Positions 35,604-44,269 of a stretch of 64,000 nt of DNA are shown one piece after another. The DNA is from Quadrisphaera sp. RL12-1S (GTDB taxonomy: Bacteria > Actinomycetota > Actinomycetes > Actinomycetales > Quadrisphaeraceae): positions 452,942 to 516,941 of the forward strand of contig NZ_JACNME010000003.1 in NCBI RefSeq assembly GCF_014270065.1. Direction: 5' to 3'. Every line of letters starts with the position of its first letter. Within the stretch, counting starts at the first letter, position 1. The notes under the pieces are model-generated. The model ran no database searches and had not been told where the DNA came from. It saw only the letters and a program-made list of their open reading frames with translations. Made by a program: the position numbers and the translations under genes.

Positions 35604-36797
35604 TCAGCCGAGCTTGGTGAGGCCCCGCTTGAGCTGGCGGGCGGCCTGGGCGATCCGCTGCTCGTTCTCGATCATCGCGAAGCGCACGTAGTCGTCGCCC
35701 TGAGGTCCGAAGCCCACGCCCGGGGAGACCGCCACGTCGCACTCCTGCACCACGAGCTTGGCGAACTCGATCGACCGCAGCTCCGCGTACGGCTCGGGGA
35801 TGCGCGCCCAGGCGAACATCGTCCCCTGGGGCTTCTCCAGCGGCCAGCCCGCCCGCTCCAGTCCCTCCACCAGCGCGTTGCGGCGCGACTCGTAGACCGA
35901 GGAGGTCCACCGCGGGTACTCGAGCTCCTCGTTGAGGGTCACGGTCGCCGCGATCTGGATGGGCTGGAAGGTGCCGTAGTCGAGGTAGCTCTTGAGCTTG
36001 GCCAGGGCCGCCACCACCTCGCGGTTGCCCACGAGGAAGGCCACGCGCCAGCCGGCCATCGAGTACGACTTCGTCATCGAGTACAGCTCGACGGCCACCT
36101 CCTTGGCGCCCTCGCACTCGAGGATCGACGGCGGCTGGTAGCCGTCGAAGGTGGTGTCGGCGTAGGCGAAGTCGTGCACGAGCACCACGTCGCGCTCGCG
36201 CGCCCAGTCGACCAGGCGCTGCAGGTCCGCCTTCGAGACGACCGCCGTCGTCGGGTTGTGGGGGAAGGACAGGACGACGACGCGGGGCTTCGGCCAGCCG
36301 TACTCCCACGCCTCCATGACGTTCTCGACGTAGTCGTGCGCCTCGCCGTCGGCGTCCTTGGGTCCGATCGGCACCTGGCGCACGTCGGCTCCGGCGAAGT
36401 ACGGCCCCCAGATGTGGATCGGGTACGACGGCGACGGCACGAGCGCGGCGTCTCCCGCCTGGAGCAGCACCCACATGAGGTGGGAGAAGCCCTCCTTGGC
36501 GCCGATGGTGTTGATGACCTCGGTGTCCGGATCGAGGTGCACCCCGAAGCGCCGCTGGTACAGCCCGGCCACGGCCTCGCGGAGCTTGGGCAGCCCGCGC
36601 GAGGAGGAGTAGCGGTGGTTGCGGGAGTTGTGCGCGGCCTCGGCCAGCTTCTCCACGGCGGTGGCCGGCGAGGGCAGGTCCGGGTTGCCGAACCCCAGGT
36701 CGACGACGTCGCGGCCGGCTCGGCGCGCCTGCTGCTTGAGCCCGTCGATGATGGTGAAGACGTACGGGGGCAGCCCCTGGATGCGCCGGAACTCCAT
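35604..36797 (-). CDS. class I/II PLP aminotransferase, AlaC-like
   Basis: 397-residue cytoplasmic PLP enzyme. Fold-type I motifs are visible: DLGFGNPDLP at the N-terminus, SFPHNPTTAVV, VHDFAYADTTFDGY, the PLP lysine in SMTKSYSMAGWR, and the C-terminal arginine motif DDYVRFAMIENEQRI. The length and these motifs match the alanine-synthesising (AlaC) / LL-diaminopimelate-aminotransferase-like group. ATG 36797. It is a housekeeping-type gene embedded in polysaccharide genes, with no obvious pathway partner here. Confidence 0.9.
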   Translation of the reverse strand: MEFRRIQGLPPYVFTIIDGLKQQARRAGRDVVDLGFGNPDLPSPATAVEKLAEAAHNSRNHRYSSSRGLPKLREAVAGLYQRRFGVHLDPDTEVINTIGAKEGFSHLMWVLLQAGDAALVPSPSYPIHIWGPYFAGADVRQVPIGPKDADGEAHDYVENVMEAWEYGWPKPRVVVLSFPHNPTTAVVSKADLQRLVDWARERDVVLVHDFAYADTTFDGYQPPSILECEGAKEVAVELYSMTKSYSMAGWRVAFLVGNREVVAALAKLKSYLDYGTFQPIQIAATVTLNEELEYPRWTSSVYESRRNALVEGLERAGWPLEKPQGTMFAWARIPEPYAELRSIEFAKLVVQECDVAVSPGVGFGPQGDDYVRFAMIENEQRIAQAARQLKRGLTKLG

Positions 36798-36921
36798 GGG
36801 CGGTCACCCTACGTCCGCACCCCGCGCTGGAGATCGGGCCAAGCCGCGGACCTTGGTGGCGCCCGCGACGACCACGGCCGTGCGCGCCACGCGACGGGGA
36901 CCAGTGGTAGGCAGTGGGCCC

Positions 36922-38091
36922 GTGACCGCTCCCACGCCCGCGCCCTCCCCCGCGCCGTCCGGAGGACGGCCCCGCTGGCTCGTCATGGCCACGCACGTGC
37001 CGGCGTCGGGGCGCCTGGGCGGCATCGTCAGGTACACGGTGGAGCTGGCGCGGGCCCTGCAGCGCCGCGACGACGTCGAGGTGCACCTGCTGACCTCCGC
37101 CGCGGCCGCCGGGCCGCTGGCCGAGCTGGTGGGCGGCCCGGCGCGCGTGCACGCCGTGCCGGCGGTGCTCGACGGGCGCGCGGGCCCGCTGCTGCCGCCG
37201 TACGAGAGGTTCGTGCTGGGGTGGCGGCTGCGGGGCGGCTTCGACGTCGTCCACGGGTCCAAGCACCTCGTGCCGCAGCGCGCCCCGGGCTTCGCCGCCC
37301 GCACCGCGCTCACGGTGCACGACATGATCCTCGCCGACCGCCCCGCCGACTTCCCCACCGCCAAGCGCGTGCTGCTGCAGCGCCCGTACGCCGCCTCGAT
37401 CCGGCAGGCGGACGCCGTGGTCTGCGTCAGCGCGGCCACCCGCGACCGGCTGCTGGCCCACCACCCGCAGGTGGCCCCGCGCACGTCGGTGGTGCTGTCC
37501 GCCACCAGCCCGGCGCTGCTGCAGGCGCAGCCGACGCCCGTGGAGGTGCTCGCCGGACGGCGCTTCGGGCTGGTGGTGGGCGACACCACGCAGCGCAAGA
37601 ACGTGGCGACGGCGGTCTCGGCGTGGGCGCGGGCGCTGCGCGCGCACCCCGAGCACGCCGACGCGGTGCTCGCGCTGGTCGGCCCGCCCGCGTGGGGCAC
37701 CGAGGCGTACGGCCCCGACCACGCCGCGCTGGCGGCCTCCGGCCACGTGGTGCAGCTGCAGGGCGTGGACGACGCCGCGCTGCGCTGGTGCTACGAGAAC
37801 GCCGCCGTGGTGCTGGCCCCCAGCCTGGTGGAGGGCTTCGGGCTGCCGGCGGTGGAGGCGCTCGACCTCGGCGCGCCGCTGGTGACCAGCACCGACGCCG
37901 CGCTGGTGGAGGTCAGCGGCGACCGCGCGCTGCACGTGCCGGCCCTCGACGTGGACGGGTGGGCGCGCGCGGTGGCCGACCACCTGCGCCCCGATGCGCC
38001 GCGCCGGGCCGCCTCCGCGCCGCCCGCACCCGCGCGGACCTGGGACGACGTGGCCGAGGACACCGTCCGCGCCGTCCTGCACCGCCGCTGA
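36922..38091 (+). CDS. GT4 glycosyltransferase
   Basis: 389-residue GT-B transferase. GTG 36922 is chosen; the longer upstream frame is antisense to the aminotransferase. A Pro-rich leader of about 16 residues precedes WLVMATHVPASGRLGGIVRYTVELARAL. Mid-protein are HGSKHLVPQRAPG and VSAATRDRLL. The donor half shows GDTTQRKNVATAVSAW and APSLVEGFGLPAVEALDLG. No strong ribosome site is visible, so the transcript may be leaderless. Confidence 0.9.
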   Translation: MTAPTPAPSPAPSGGRPRWLVMATHVPASGRLGGIVRYTVELARALQRRDDVEVHLLTSAAAAGPLAELVGGPARVHAVPAVLDGRAGPLLPPYERFVLGWRLRGGFDVVHGSKHLVPQRAPGFAARTALTVHDMILADRPADFPTAKRVLLQRPYAASIRQADAVVCVSAATRDRLLAHHPQVAPRTSVVLSATSPALLQAQPTPVEVLAGRRFGLVVGDTTQRKNVATAVSAWARALRAHPEHADAVLALVGPPAWGTEAYGPDHAALAASGHVVQLQGVDDAALRWCYENAAVVLAPSLVEGFGLPAVEALDLGAPLVTSTDAALVEVSGDRALHVPALDVDGWARAVADHLRPDAPRRAASAPPAPARTWDDVAEDTVRAVLHRR

Positions 38092-38352
38092 CGGCCGGCC
38101 CGCCCGCCACGGGTGGACGGCGGGTGGGCGACGGGTGGACGGCAGGTGGCGCTGGGACCACGGCGCGGCAGATTGACAGCGTTCCGTGATGTCGGCCACC
38201 CGGATGGTCCATGCTGGTCGCGTCACCCGTCCCTCGACGGCGGGGTGACGACGGGCGACGCGGCCCTCGGTCCGCGGCCACGGCGCCGGGGGGCGAGGGC
38301 GGCGGCAGCCCCGGAGCAGAACCGCTGCCGAGCCCCGGGAAGGCCCCCGCAG
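38092..38352. other. intergenic region before the GT4 gene at 38353
   Basis: About 260 bases. A TTGACA hexamer lies at 38173-38178 but no -10-like hexamer is found at the proper distance, so a promoter is only a possibility. It also holds a short Gly/Trp-codon-like repeat (GGGTGGACGGC) near 38110-38145. No gene seen. Confidence 0.3.
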
Positions 38353-39564
38353 ATGACCCAGCCGCGCGTCACGATCGTCCACGAGCGGTTCACCGAGTTC
38401 GCGGGCTCCGAGGCCGTGGTCGAGGCGCTCGCCCGGCAGTGGCCGTCCGCGCCGCTGCACGCGCCGATCGCGAGCGCCGGCGTGCTGCCCTCCGACCTCG
38501 AGGGGCGCCTGCGCAGCACGGGCCTGTCCCGGCTGCTGCGCGGCAGCACCTACGCCCACCTCCTGCCCGCGCTGCCGGTGGCCATGCGGTCGCTGCGGCT
38601 GGCGCCGTCCGACGTCGTCATCGCCTCCCACCACGCCTTCGCCACGCAGGTGGCGCTGGCGCGCAGCGCCAGCGCGGTGCCGGTGGTCGCCTACGTGCAC
38701 ACGCCGGCGCGGTGGGTGTGGGAGGCGTCGATGCGCACCGGTGAGGGCTCCGGGCTGGGCGCGGCGGGGCTGGCGGCCTTCTCCGCGGCGTTCAAGCCGT
38801 TCGACGTCCGCGCCGCCCGCCGCGTGCACACGCTGGTGGCCAACTCCACGTTCGTGGCGGACCGCATCCGCCGCTGGTGGGGCCGCGAGGCGCAGGTGGT
38901 GGCGCCCCCGGTGGACACCGACTACTACCACCCGGACCCGCGCACCCCGCGGGAGGACTTCTTCCTCCTCGCCGGCCGGCTGGTGCCCTACAAGCGCCCC
39001 GACCTGGCCGTCCGCGCCGCCGCCCGGGCCGGGGTGCGCCTGGTGGTGGCCGGTGACGGGCGCTCGCGCGCCGAGGTGGAGGCCCTCGCCGGCCCGGGCA
39101 CCACCTTCGTGGGCCGGGTCAGCGACGCCGAGCTGCGCGACCTGTTCCGCCGCTGCCGCGCGCTGCTCATGCCGGGCGTGGAGGACTTCGGGATCGTGCC
39201 GGTGGAGGCCATGGCCTGCGGCGCGCCGGTCATCGCCACGGGAGCCGGGGGCGCCGTCGACACGGTGGTGCCGGGCCTGTCCGGGGAGCTGGTGGAGCCC
39301 ACCGGCCCCGCCGGCGAGGTGGACGCGTGGGCGCGGGCGCTGGCCGGCTTCGACGCGGGCGCGCTGGACCCGGCCCGCATCCGCGCGCACGCGCTGACCT
39401 TCTCCCGCGCCAGCTTCGCCGCGGCCATGCAGCACGTGGTGGACGGCGTGCTCGACGGCTCGCCGGTGCCGGAGCCGCGCCGGGAGGTCCGCCTCCCGGC
39501 CACAGCGGTCCACCGCCGCCCCGCCCCGCTGGGGACCGCGGCCCCGGCCGCCGGGTCGAGGTGA
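38353..39564 (+). CDS. GT4 glycosyltransferase, WbaZ-like
   Basis: 403-residue GT-B transferase. It starts MTQPRVTIVHERFTEFAGSEAV at ATG 38353 (GGAAGG 10 bases upstream). Characteristic segments are YVHTPARWVWE, PPVDTDYYHPDP, AGRLVPYKRPDLAV and PGVEDFGIVPVEAMACGAP. These match the layout of the protein at 21424-22632. It starts a run of plus-strand glycosyltransferases (38353-42818) that are closely spaced or overlapping, so probably one transcript. The C-terminal 45 residues are Pro/Arg-rich. Confidence 0.92.
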   Translation: MTQPRVTIVHERFTEFAGSEAVVEALARQWPSAPLHAPIASAGVLPSDLEGRLRSTGLSRLLRGSTYAHLLPALPVAMRSLRLAPSDVVIASHHAFATQVALARSASAVPVVAYVHTPARWVWEASMRTGEGSGLGAAGLAAFSAAFKPFDVRAARRVHTLVANSTFVADRIRRWWGREAQVVAPPVDTDYYHPDPRTPREDFFLLAGRLVPYKRPDLAVRAAARAGVRLVVAGDGRSRAEVEALAGPGTTFVGRVSDAELRDLFRRCRALLMPGVEDFGIVPVEAMACGAPVIATGAGGAVDTVVPGLSGELVEPTGPAGEVDAWARALAGFDAGALDPARIRAHALTFSRASFAAAMQHVVDGVLDGSPVPEPRREVRLPATAVHRRPAPLGTAAPAAGSR

Positions 39565-39566
39565 GG

Positions 39567-40655
39567 ATGCACGTCCTCCACGTCACCAACGACTTCCAGG
39601 ACAACGGCACCGGCATCACCAACATGCTGCGGGTGCTGGCCGTGGCGCAGCGCGCCGCCGGGCTGGACGTGACCATCGCCTCGGAGGTGGACGCCTCCAG
39701 CTACCACGACGAGCTGGCCGCCCTCGGGGTGCGCTTCCGGCGCATCGAGCGGGTCTCCACGCCGCCGGCGGCCCGCCGCCTGGCGGCGGCCCTCACCGCC
39801 GAGGGGCCGGACGTGGTGCACGTGCACACCGGCCGCGCGGCCCTCGCCGTGGCCGTCGGCCCCCGCGACCTGCGCCGCCGCAGCGTGGCCACGGTGCACA
39901 ACGTGTTCCAGCGCTCCAGCGCGCTCATGGCCGCGTGCGCGGCGGTGGTGTGCATCTCCGAGGCCGCGCGCGGCAGGTTCCGCCGCACGGTGCCGTGGTC
40001 CGCGCAGCGGCTGCGGGTGATCCACAACGCCGTCGACCTGGACGTGGCCCCCGCGGGGGCGTCAGCCCCGGCGCCGCGGCTGGCGGAGCGCTCGGTGGTC
40101 TACGTGGGCGGGCTGCACCGCCGCAAGGGCGTGGACGTGCTGGTGGAGGCGGTGGGCAGGCTCGTCGACGACGGCGACCCGGTGCAGCTGTTCGCCTACG
40201 GCAACCGCGACCAGCCGTGGCTGGAGGAGCTGGCGGCGCCGCTGGTGGCCTCCGGGCACGTGCACCTGTGCGGCTTCACCCGCGAGCCCCGCGCGGTGAT
40301 GGCCGCGGGCCGGGTGGTGGCGATCCCCTCCCGCGACGAGCCGTTCGGGCTGGTGGCGGTGGAGGCCCGCGCGGCCGGCGCCCCCGTGGTGGCCTCCGAC
40401 CTGGGCGGCCTGCGGGAGGCCCTGGACGACGGGCGCGCCGGTGACCTGGTGCCCGCCGGGGACGTCGCCGCGTGGGCCCGGGCGCTGCGCAGGGTGCTCG
40501 ACGACGACGCCCACCGCGCCGACCTCGTCCGCCGCGGCCGCGACGGCCTGCACCGCTTCGCGCCCGCGGGCGTGGCGGAGGCGTACTCGCAGGTGTACCG
40601 ATCGCTCCCCGCGGCAGCGTCGCCGAGGCGTCCCCGCTCCGCCGCGCTCCGGTGA
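39567..40655 (+). CDS. GT4 glycosyltransferase
   Basis: 362-residue GT-B transferase, second in the plus-strand run, 2 bases after the previous stop. ATG 39567 (MHVLHVTNDFQDNGTGITN) is preferred; GTG 39561 in the same frame would add two residues. The donor half has VYVGGLHRRKGVDVLVEAV and PSRDEPFGLVAVEARAAG. It is a paralog of 30320-31435. Confidence 0.92.
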   Translation: MHVLHVTNDFQDNGTGITNMLRVLAVAQRAAGLDVTIASEVDASSYHDELAALGVRFRRIERVSTPPAARRLAAALTAEGPDVVHVHTGRAALAVAVGPRDLRRRSVATVHNVFQRSSALMAACAAVVCISEAARGRFRRTVPWSAQRLRVIHNAVDLDVAPAGASAPAPRLAERSVVYVGGLHRRKGVDVLVEAVGRLVDDGDPVQLFAYGNRDQPWLEELAAPLVASGHVHLCGFTREPRAVMAAGRVVAIPSRDEPFGLVAVEARAAGAPVVASDLGGLREALDDGRAGDLVPAGDVAAWARALRRVLDDDAHRADLVRRGRDGLHRFAPAGVAEAYSQVYRSLPAAASPRRPRSAALR

Positions 40656-40662
40656 CCGCCCG

Positions 40663-41901
40663 GTGAGCCGGCCGACGGTCCTGCTCGACGGGCGCCCGCT
40701 GCGGGGGCGGCTCTCGGGCGTCGGGCAGTACGTGTGGCACCTGTCCGCGGCGCTGGCCGCCGGCGCGGGGCACCCGGTCACCGGTGACCTGGACGTGCAG
40801 CTGCTGGTGGTCGGCGACGGGCCCGCCGGCAGCGCCCCCTCCCCCGCCGGCGTGCCGGTGCGGGGCCCCGGGCCTGTGCCGCGCAAGGCGTTCAACGGGC
40901 TGGCGGCGTACGCGCCGGTGGTGCCGGCCAGCGCGTTCGGCCTGCGCGCCGACCTGGTGCACTGCACCTACTTCGAGCGGCTGCCGTCGCTGCCGCGGCG
41001 CACGCGCGTGGTGAGCACCGTGCACGACGTGGCGTTCCTGCGGCTGCCGCACGTGTTCTCGCGCATCAACCTCGCCGCGTCGCGCCGGGCGCTGCGCTGG
41101 CAGGTGGACCGCTCCGACGTGCTGCTGGTGCCGTCGCAGTTCACCAAGGACGAGCTGGTGTCGCTGTGCGGCGTGCGCCCGGAGCGGGTGGTGGTGACAC
41201 CGCTGGCGGTCACCGAGGCGGTCGGTCCCCCGGGCGGGGCGCCGGGCTCGCCGGGCGAGCGCGCGGACCCGCGCCCGCTGCGGGAGCGCCCGTTCGTGCT
41301 CTACCTGGGCAACGTGGAGCCGCGCAAGAACCTCGGGCGGCTGCTGGAGGCCTGGGCGGGCAGCGGCGCGCGCTCCACGCACGACCTGCTGCTGGCCGGC
41401 ACGGCGCTCGCGCACGCGGCGGGCCTGCAGGCGGAGCTGGCGGCGGCGGGCCGCTCGGTGGTGCCGCTGGGCTTCGTGGACGCCGCCACCAAGCACGAGC
41501 TGCTGCGCCGCTGCACCGCGTTCGTCTACCCCTCCCTGTACGAGGGGTTCGGCATCCCGGTGCTGGAGGCGATGGCCGCCGGGGCGCCGGTGGTGACGTC
41601 CACAGCGGGCGCGCTGGCGGAGCTGGCCGGCACCGCGGCGGTGGCCGTCGACCCGCTGCGGGTGGACCTGCTGCGCGACGCCATCGACCAGCTGGTGGCG
41701 GACGCGGCGCAGCGGGCCCGCCTCGGCGAGCTGGGCCTGGCGCGGGCCGCGGGCTTCTCCTGGGACCGGACGGCCGCGCTCACCGCGAACGCGTACCGGC
41801 AGGTGCTGGGCTCCGCGCCGGTGCCGAGCCCGCGGCAGCAGGTGGTGGACCTGCGCGGTGCGGCGTCCGCCGCGCAGGCGCGCGGGCGGGCCGACCGGTG
41901 A
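40663..41901 (+). CDS. GT4 glycosyltransferase
   Basis: 412-residue GT-B transferase, 7 bases after the previous gene; GTG 40663. The acceptor half has GRLSGVGQYVWHLSAAL and STVHDVAFLRLPHVFSRINL, and VPSQFTKDELV mid-protein. The donor half has YLGNVEPRKNLGRLLEAW and PSLYEGFGIPVLEAMAAGAP. This NVEPRKN/YEGFGIP combination is typical of mannosyltransferase-B-like GT4 enzymes. It overlaps the next gene by four bases. Confidence 0.92.
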   Translation: MSRPTVLLDGRPLRGRLSGVGQYVWHLSAALAAGAGHPVTGDLDVQLLVVGDGPAGSAPSPAGVPVRGPGPVPRKAFNGLAAYAPVVPASAFGLRADLVHCTYFERLPSLPRRTRVVSTVHDVAFLRLPHVFSRINLAASRRALRWQVDRSDVLLVPSQFTKDELVSLCGVRPERVVVTPLAVTEAVGPPGGAPGSPGERADPRPLRERPFVLYLGNVEPRKNLGRLLEAWAGSGARSTHDLLLAGTALAHAAGLQAELAAAGRSVVPLGFVDAATKHELLRRCTAFVYPSLYEGFGIPVLEAMAAGAPVVTSTAGALAELAGTAAVAVDPLRVDLLRDAIDQLVADAAQRARLGELGLARAAGFSWDRTAALTANAYRQVLGSAPVPSPRQQVVDLRGAASAAQARGRADR

Positions 41902-42818
41902 CCGCTCTCCCCGGCGAGCGCGGGCCCGTCGCCGTCGTCGTCCTGGCCTCCGCCGGGCGTCCCGAGCTGGTGGGCACCGCCGTCCGCGACCTGGCCGGCC
42001 AGCGCGACCAGCGGTTCGTGGTGGCGGTCTGCGTGCCCGACGCCGCCAGCCTGCCCGCCGGGGGGCTGCCGGACGGCGTGGTGCTCGCCCACGCGCGCGG
42101 GCTGCCCGCCCAGCGCAACGCGGGCCTGGCGGCCGCGCTGGCCGCGGCCCCCGGCGCGCGGACCGCGTTCTTCTTCGACGACGACTCCGTGGTCGGCGCC
42201 GGGTACGTCGGGGCGGCGCTGGCGTTCCTGGACGCCCACCCCGGCGTGGTCGGCGTCACCGGGAGGGTGCTGCTCGACGGGGCCTCCGGGGAGGAGGTCG
42301 GCCGCGACGCCGCCGAGGCCGCGCTGGACGCCCACCAAGCGGCGCTGGACGCCGCCGGCCCGACCGGCGCGTGGAACCCCATCAGCGGCCTGTACGGCTG
42401 CAACTTCGCCATCCGGCTGGACGGGCACGCCGAGCGCTTCGACGAGCGGCTGCCGCTGTACGCGTGGATGGAGGACCGCGACCTGTCCGAGCGCCTCAAG
42501 CGGCACGGGGCGCTCGCGCAGGTGGCCGACTGCGCCGTGGTGCACCGCGGGGTCCGCTCCGGCGGGCGCACCGCGCACCTGCGGCTGGGCTACTCCCAGG
42601 TCATGAACCCGGTGTACCTGCACCACGCGGGCAGCTTCGCGGTGAGCATGACCCTGCTGCAGGTGGTGCCGCGGGTGGCCAAGAACGCGGCGCTGTCGCT
42701 GGTCAGGGGCCCGCAGGGCGCGTCACGACGACGACGGCTGCGCGGCAACCTGCTCGCCGCCGCTGACGCCGCGCGGCGGCGGTACACCCCGGAGCGGGTG
42801 CTCGACCTGCCCCCGTGA
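41898..42818 (+). CDS. GT2 glycosyltransferase (FFFDDD family, copy A)
   Basis: 306-residue GT-A transferase. It is one of three paralogs in this locus (others at 47489-48436 and 50876-51781) that share SAGRPEL, QRNAGL, FFFDDD, VTGRVLLDG, LYGCNF, RFDERLPLY, SGGRTAH and the tail TPER-hydrophobic-LPP. The metal-binding acidic motif is FFFDDDSVVG. GTG 41898 overlaps the GT4 stop (GTGA). The paralogs probably add the same or similar sugar in different repeat units. Confidence 0.93.
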   Translation: MTALPGERGPVAVVVLASAGRPELVGTAVRDLAGQRDQRFVVAVCVPDAASLPAGGLPDGVVLAHARGLPAQRNAGLAAALAAAPGARTAFFFDDDSVVGAGYVGAALAFLDAHPGVVGVTGRVLLDGASGEEVGRDAAEAALDAHQAALDAAGPTGAWNPISGLYGCNFAIRLDGHAERFDERLPLYAWMEDRDLSERLKRHGALAQVADCAVVHRGVRSGGRTAHLRLGYSQVMNPVYLHHAGSFAVSMTLLQVVPRVAKNAALSLVRGPQGASRRRRLRGNLLAAADAARRRYTPERVLDLPP

Positions 42819-42880
42819 TCCCGCGGTGATCTCCCGGTCGTCTCTCCCGAGGTGACCCTCCGTGCGCAGGTGCCGTTGCT

Positions 42881-44251
42881 ATGGTCACCACTGCACGCCC
42901 ACTGGGCCGCGACCAGCCGGTGCTGCCCCCGTGTGAGGCCCCCTCCGGCCGGCCCCGGCCGCCCCCTCGGCCCCGACCCCAGGACGTGACCTTGATCCTC
43001 CAGGACTACGTGCGCCTCGCGCGCCGCGGCGCGTGGCTGCTCGTCGCGCTCATCATGCTGGGCGCCGCCGGTGGCCTGGGGGTGGCGGCGCTGACCACGC
43101 CCACGTACTTCTCCCGCGCCACCGTGGTGGTCAGCGCCAGCGGTGACAGCTCCCCGGGCGACCTGGCGCAGGTGAGCTCCTTCGGCGTGCAGCGCGCCCC
43201 CACCTACGCCGGGCTGGCGGCGTCGTCGACGGTGCTCGAGCGGGCCGCGTCGGCCCTCGGCGGCGGCCTCACGGCCCAGCGGCTGGCGGAGGCCGTCAAC
43301 GTCACGGTGCGCACGGACACGGCGCTCATCGACATCGACGCCGACGCCTCCACCGGTGAGGACGCCGCCGCGCGCGCCAACGCCGTGGCCGACGCCCTCC
43401 AGCAGGTGGCGCCCTCGGTGGACGGCTCGGCCGTGGTCATCACGCCCACGCAGGTGGCGCAGGTGCCCGAGGTGGCCGACTCCCCGCGCCCCCGCAACGA
43501 CGTGCTCTCCGGCGCGGTGGTGGGCCTGGCGCTCGGCGTGATCGCGCTGGCGCTGTGGCAGGCCCTGGACGACAAGATCCGCGCCGCCGCCGACGTGCCC
43601 CGCTCCCGCAGCCTGCGCGTGGTCTCGGTGCTGCCGTACGGCCGCCGCGGCCGCCAGGACGAGGAGCGCAGCGAGGGCCTGCGCCGGCTGCGCGCCGTGC
43701 TCACCGCCGGACCGGGCGGGGACCGGTCCGTGGTGGCGGTGGCGGGCGTGTCGTCGTCGTCGGAGAAGGACGCCGAGGAGGTGGCGGTCGGGCTGGCGCA
43801 GGCGCTGTCCGAGACCGGCGCGTCCGTGCTGGTCATCGACCTGACCGCGCCGAGCCGCCCGCTGGGCGCGCGCGGTGACGCGGTCGCCGGCGCTCGGCCG
43901 GGCGGGCAGCTGCCCGTCATGGCCGGGGAGGTGGACGACGTGTCCTGGCTGGTGCCGGAGAACCTCGGCACCACCCCCGCCGCCCTGGTGGGCACCGCCG
44001 ACGGGCGCGCCGCCCTCGACCAGCTCACCGGCGGCTACGACCACCGCGTGCTGCTGTGCCCGCCGGCGCTGGAGCGCTCCGAGATCAGCGTGGTGGCGGC
44101 CCGCGCCACCGCCACGCTGCTGGTGGCGGACGCCGGGCGCACCTCCCGCTCCGGGCTGCAGCGGGCCGCGGGCTCGCTGACGGCCGCGGGCACCCCCACG
44201 GTGGGCGTGGTGCTGGTGGGCGCGCGCACCGACGAGGCCTGGGCCGTCTGA
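42881..44251 (+). CDS. Wzz-like protein with P-loop-less BY-kinase-like domain
   Basis: 456 residues. It has a Pro/Arg-rich 38-residue leader, helix 1 at ~51-70, an extracytoplasmic Wzz region with FGVQRAPTYAGLA, helix 2 at ~206-228, then a cytoplasmic domain laid out like bacterial tyrosine kinases / MinD-type ATPases (VVAVAGVSSSSEKD; SVLVIDLTAPS; LLVADAGRTSRSGLQRA). The Walker A site should read like GxxxGKS but here is GVSSSSEKDAE (residues 289-299). The glycines are absent, so ATP binding and kinase activity are doubtful. There is no Tyr-rich tail. It may act as a scaffold. ATG 42881 with AGGTG about 8 bases upstream. Sits directly before the second polymerase. Confidence 0.85.
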   Translation: MVTTARPLGRDQPVLPPCEAPSGRPRPPPRPRPQDVTLILQDYVRLARRGAWLLVALIMLGAAGGLGVAALTTPTYFSRATVVVSASGDSSPGDLAQVSSFGVQRAPTYAGLAASSTVLERAASALGGGLTAQRLAEAVNVTVRTDTALIDIDADASTGEDAAARANAVADALQQVAPSVDGSAVVITPTQVAQVPEVADSPRPRNDVLSGAVVGLALGVIALALWQALDDKIRAAADVPRSRSLRVVSVLPYGRRGRQDEERSEGLRRLRAVLTAGPGGDRSVVAVAGVSSSSEKDAEEVAVGLAQALSETGASVLVIDLTAPSRPLGARGDAVAGARPGGQLPVMAGEVDDVSWLVPENLGTTPAALVGTADGRAALDQLTGGYDHRVLLCPPALERSEISVVAARATATLLVADAGRTSRSGLQRAAGSLTAAGTPTVGVVLVGARTDEAWAV

Positions 44252-44269
44252 GCGCGTGACGAGCGCCGC

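Noticed and set aside
38173..38178. TTGACA as a -35 promoter element
   Set aside because: No -10-like hexamer at 16-19 bases downstream; kept only as a weak remark.
33927..38189. 1420-residue open frame on the plus strand across the GH16, aminotransferase and GT4 genes
   Set aside because: It runs antisense or out of frame to four genes with clear domain motifs; such long empty frames are expected at this G+C.
35308..39513. 1401-residue open frame on the minus strand
   Set aside because: Opposite-strand shadow of glycosyltransferase genes; no domain-like sequence.
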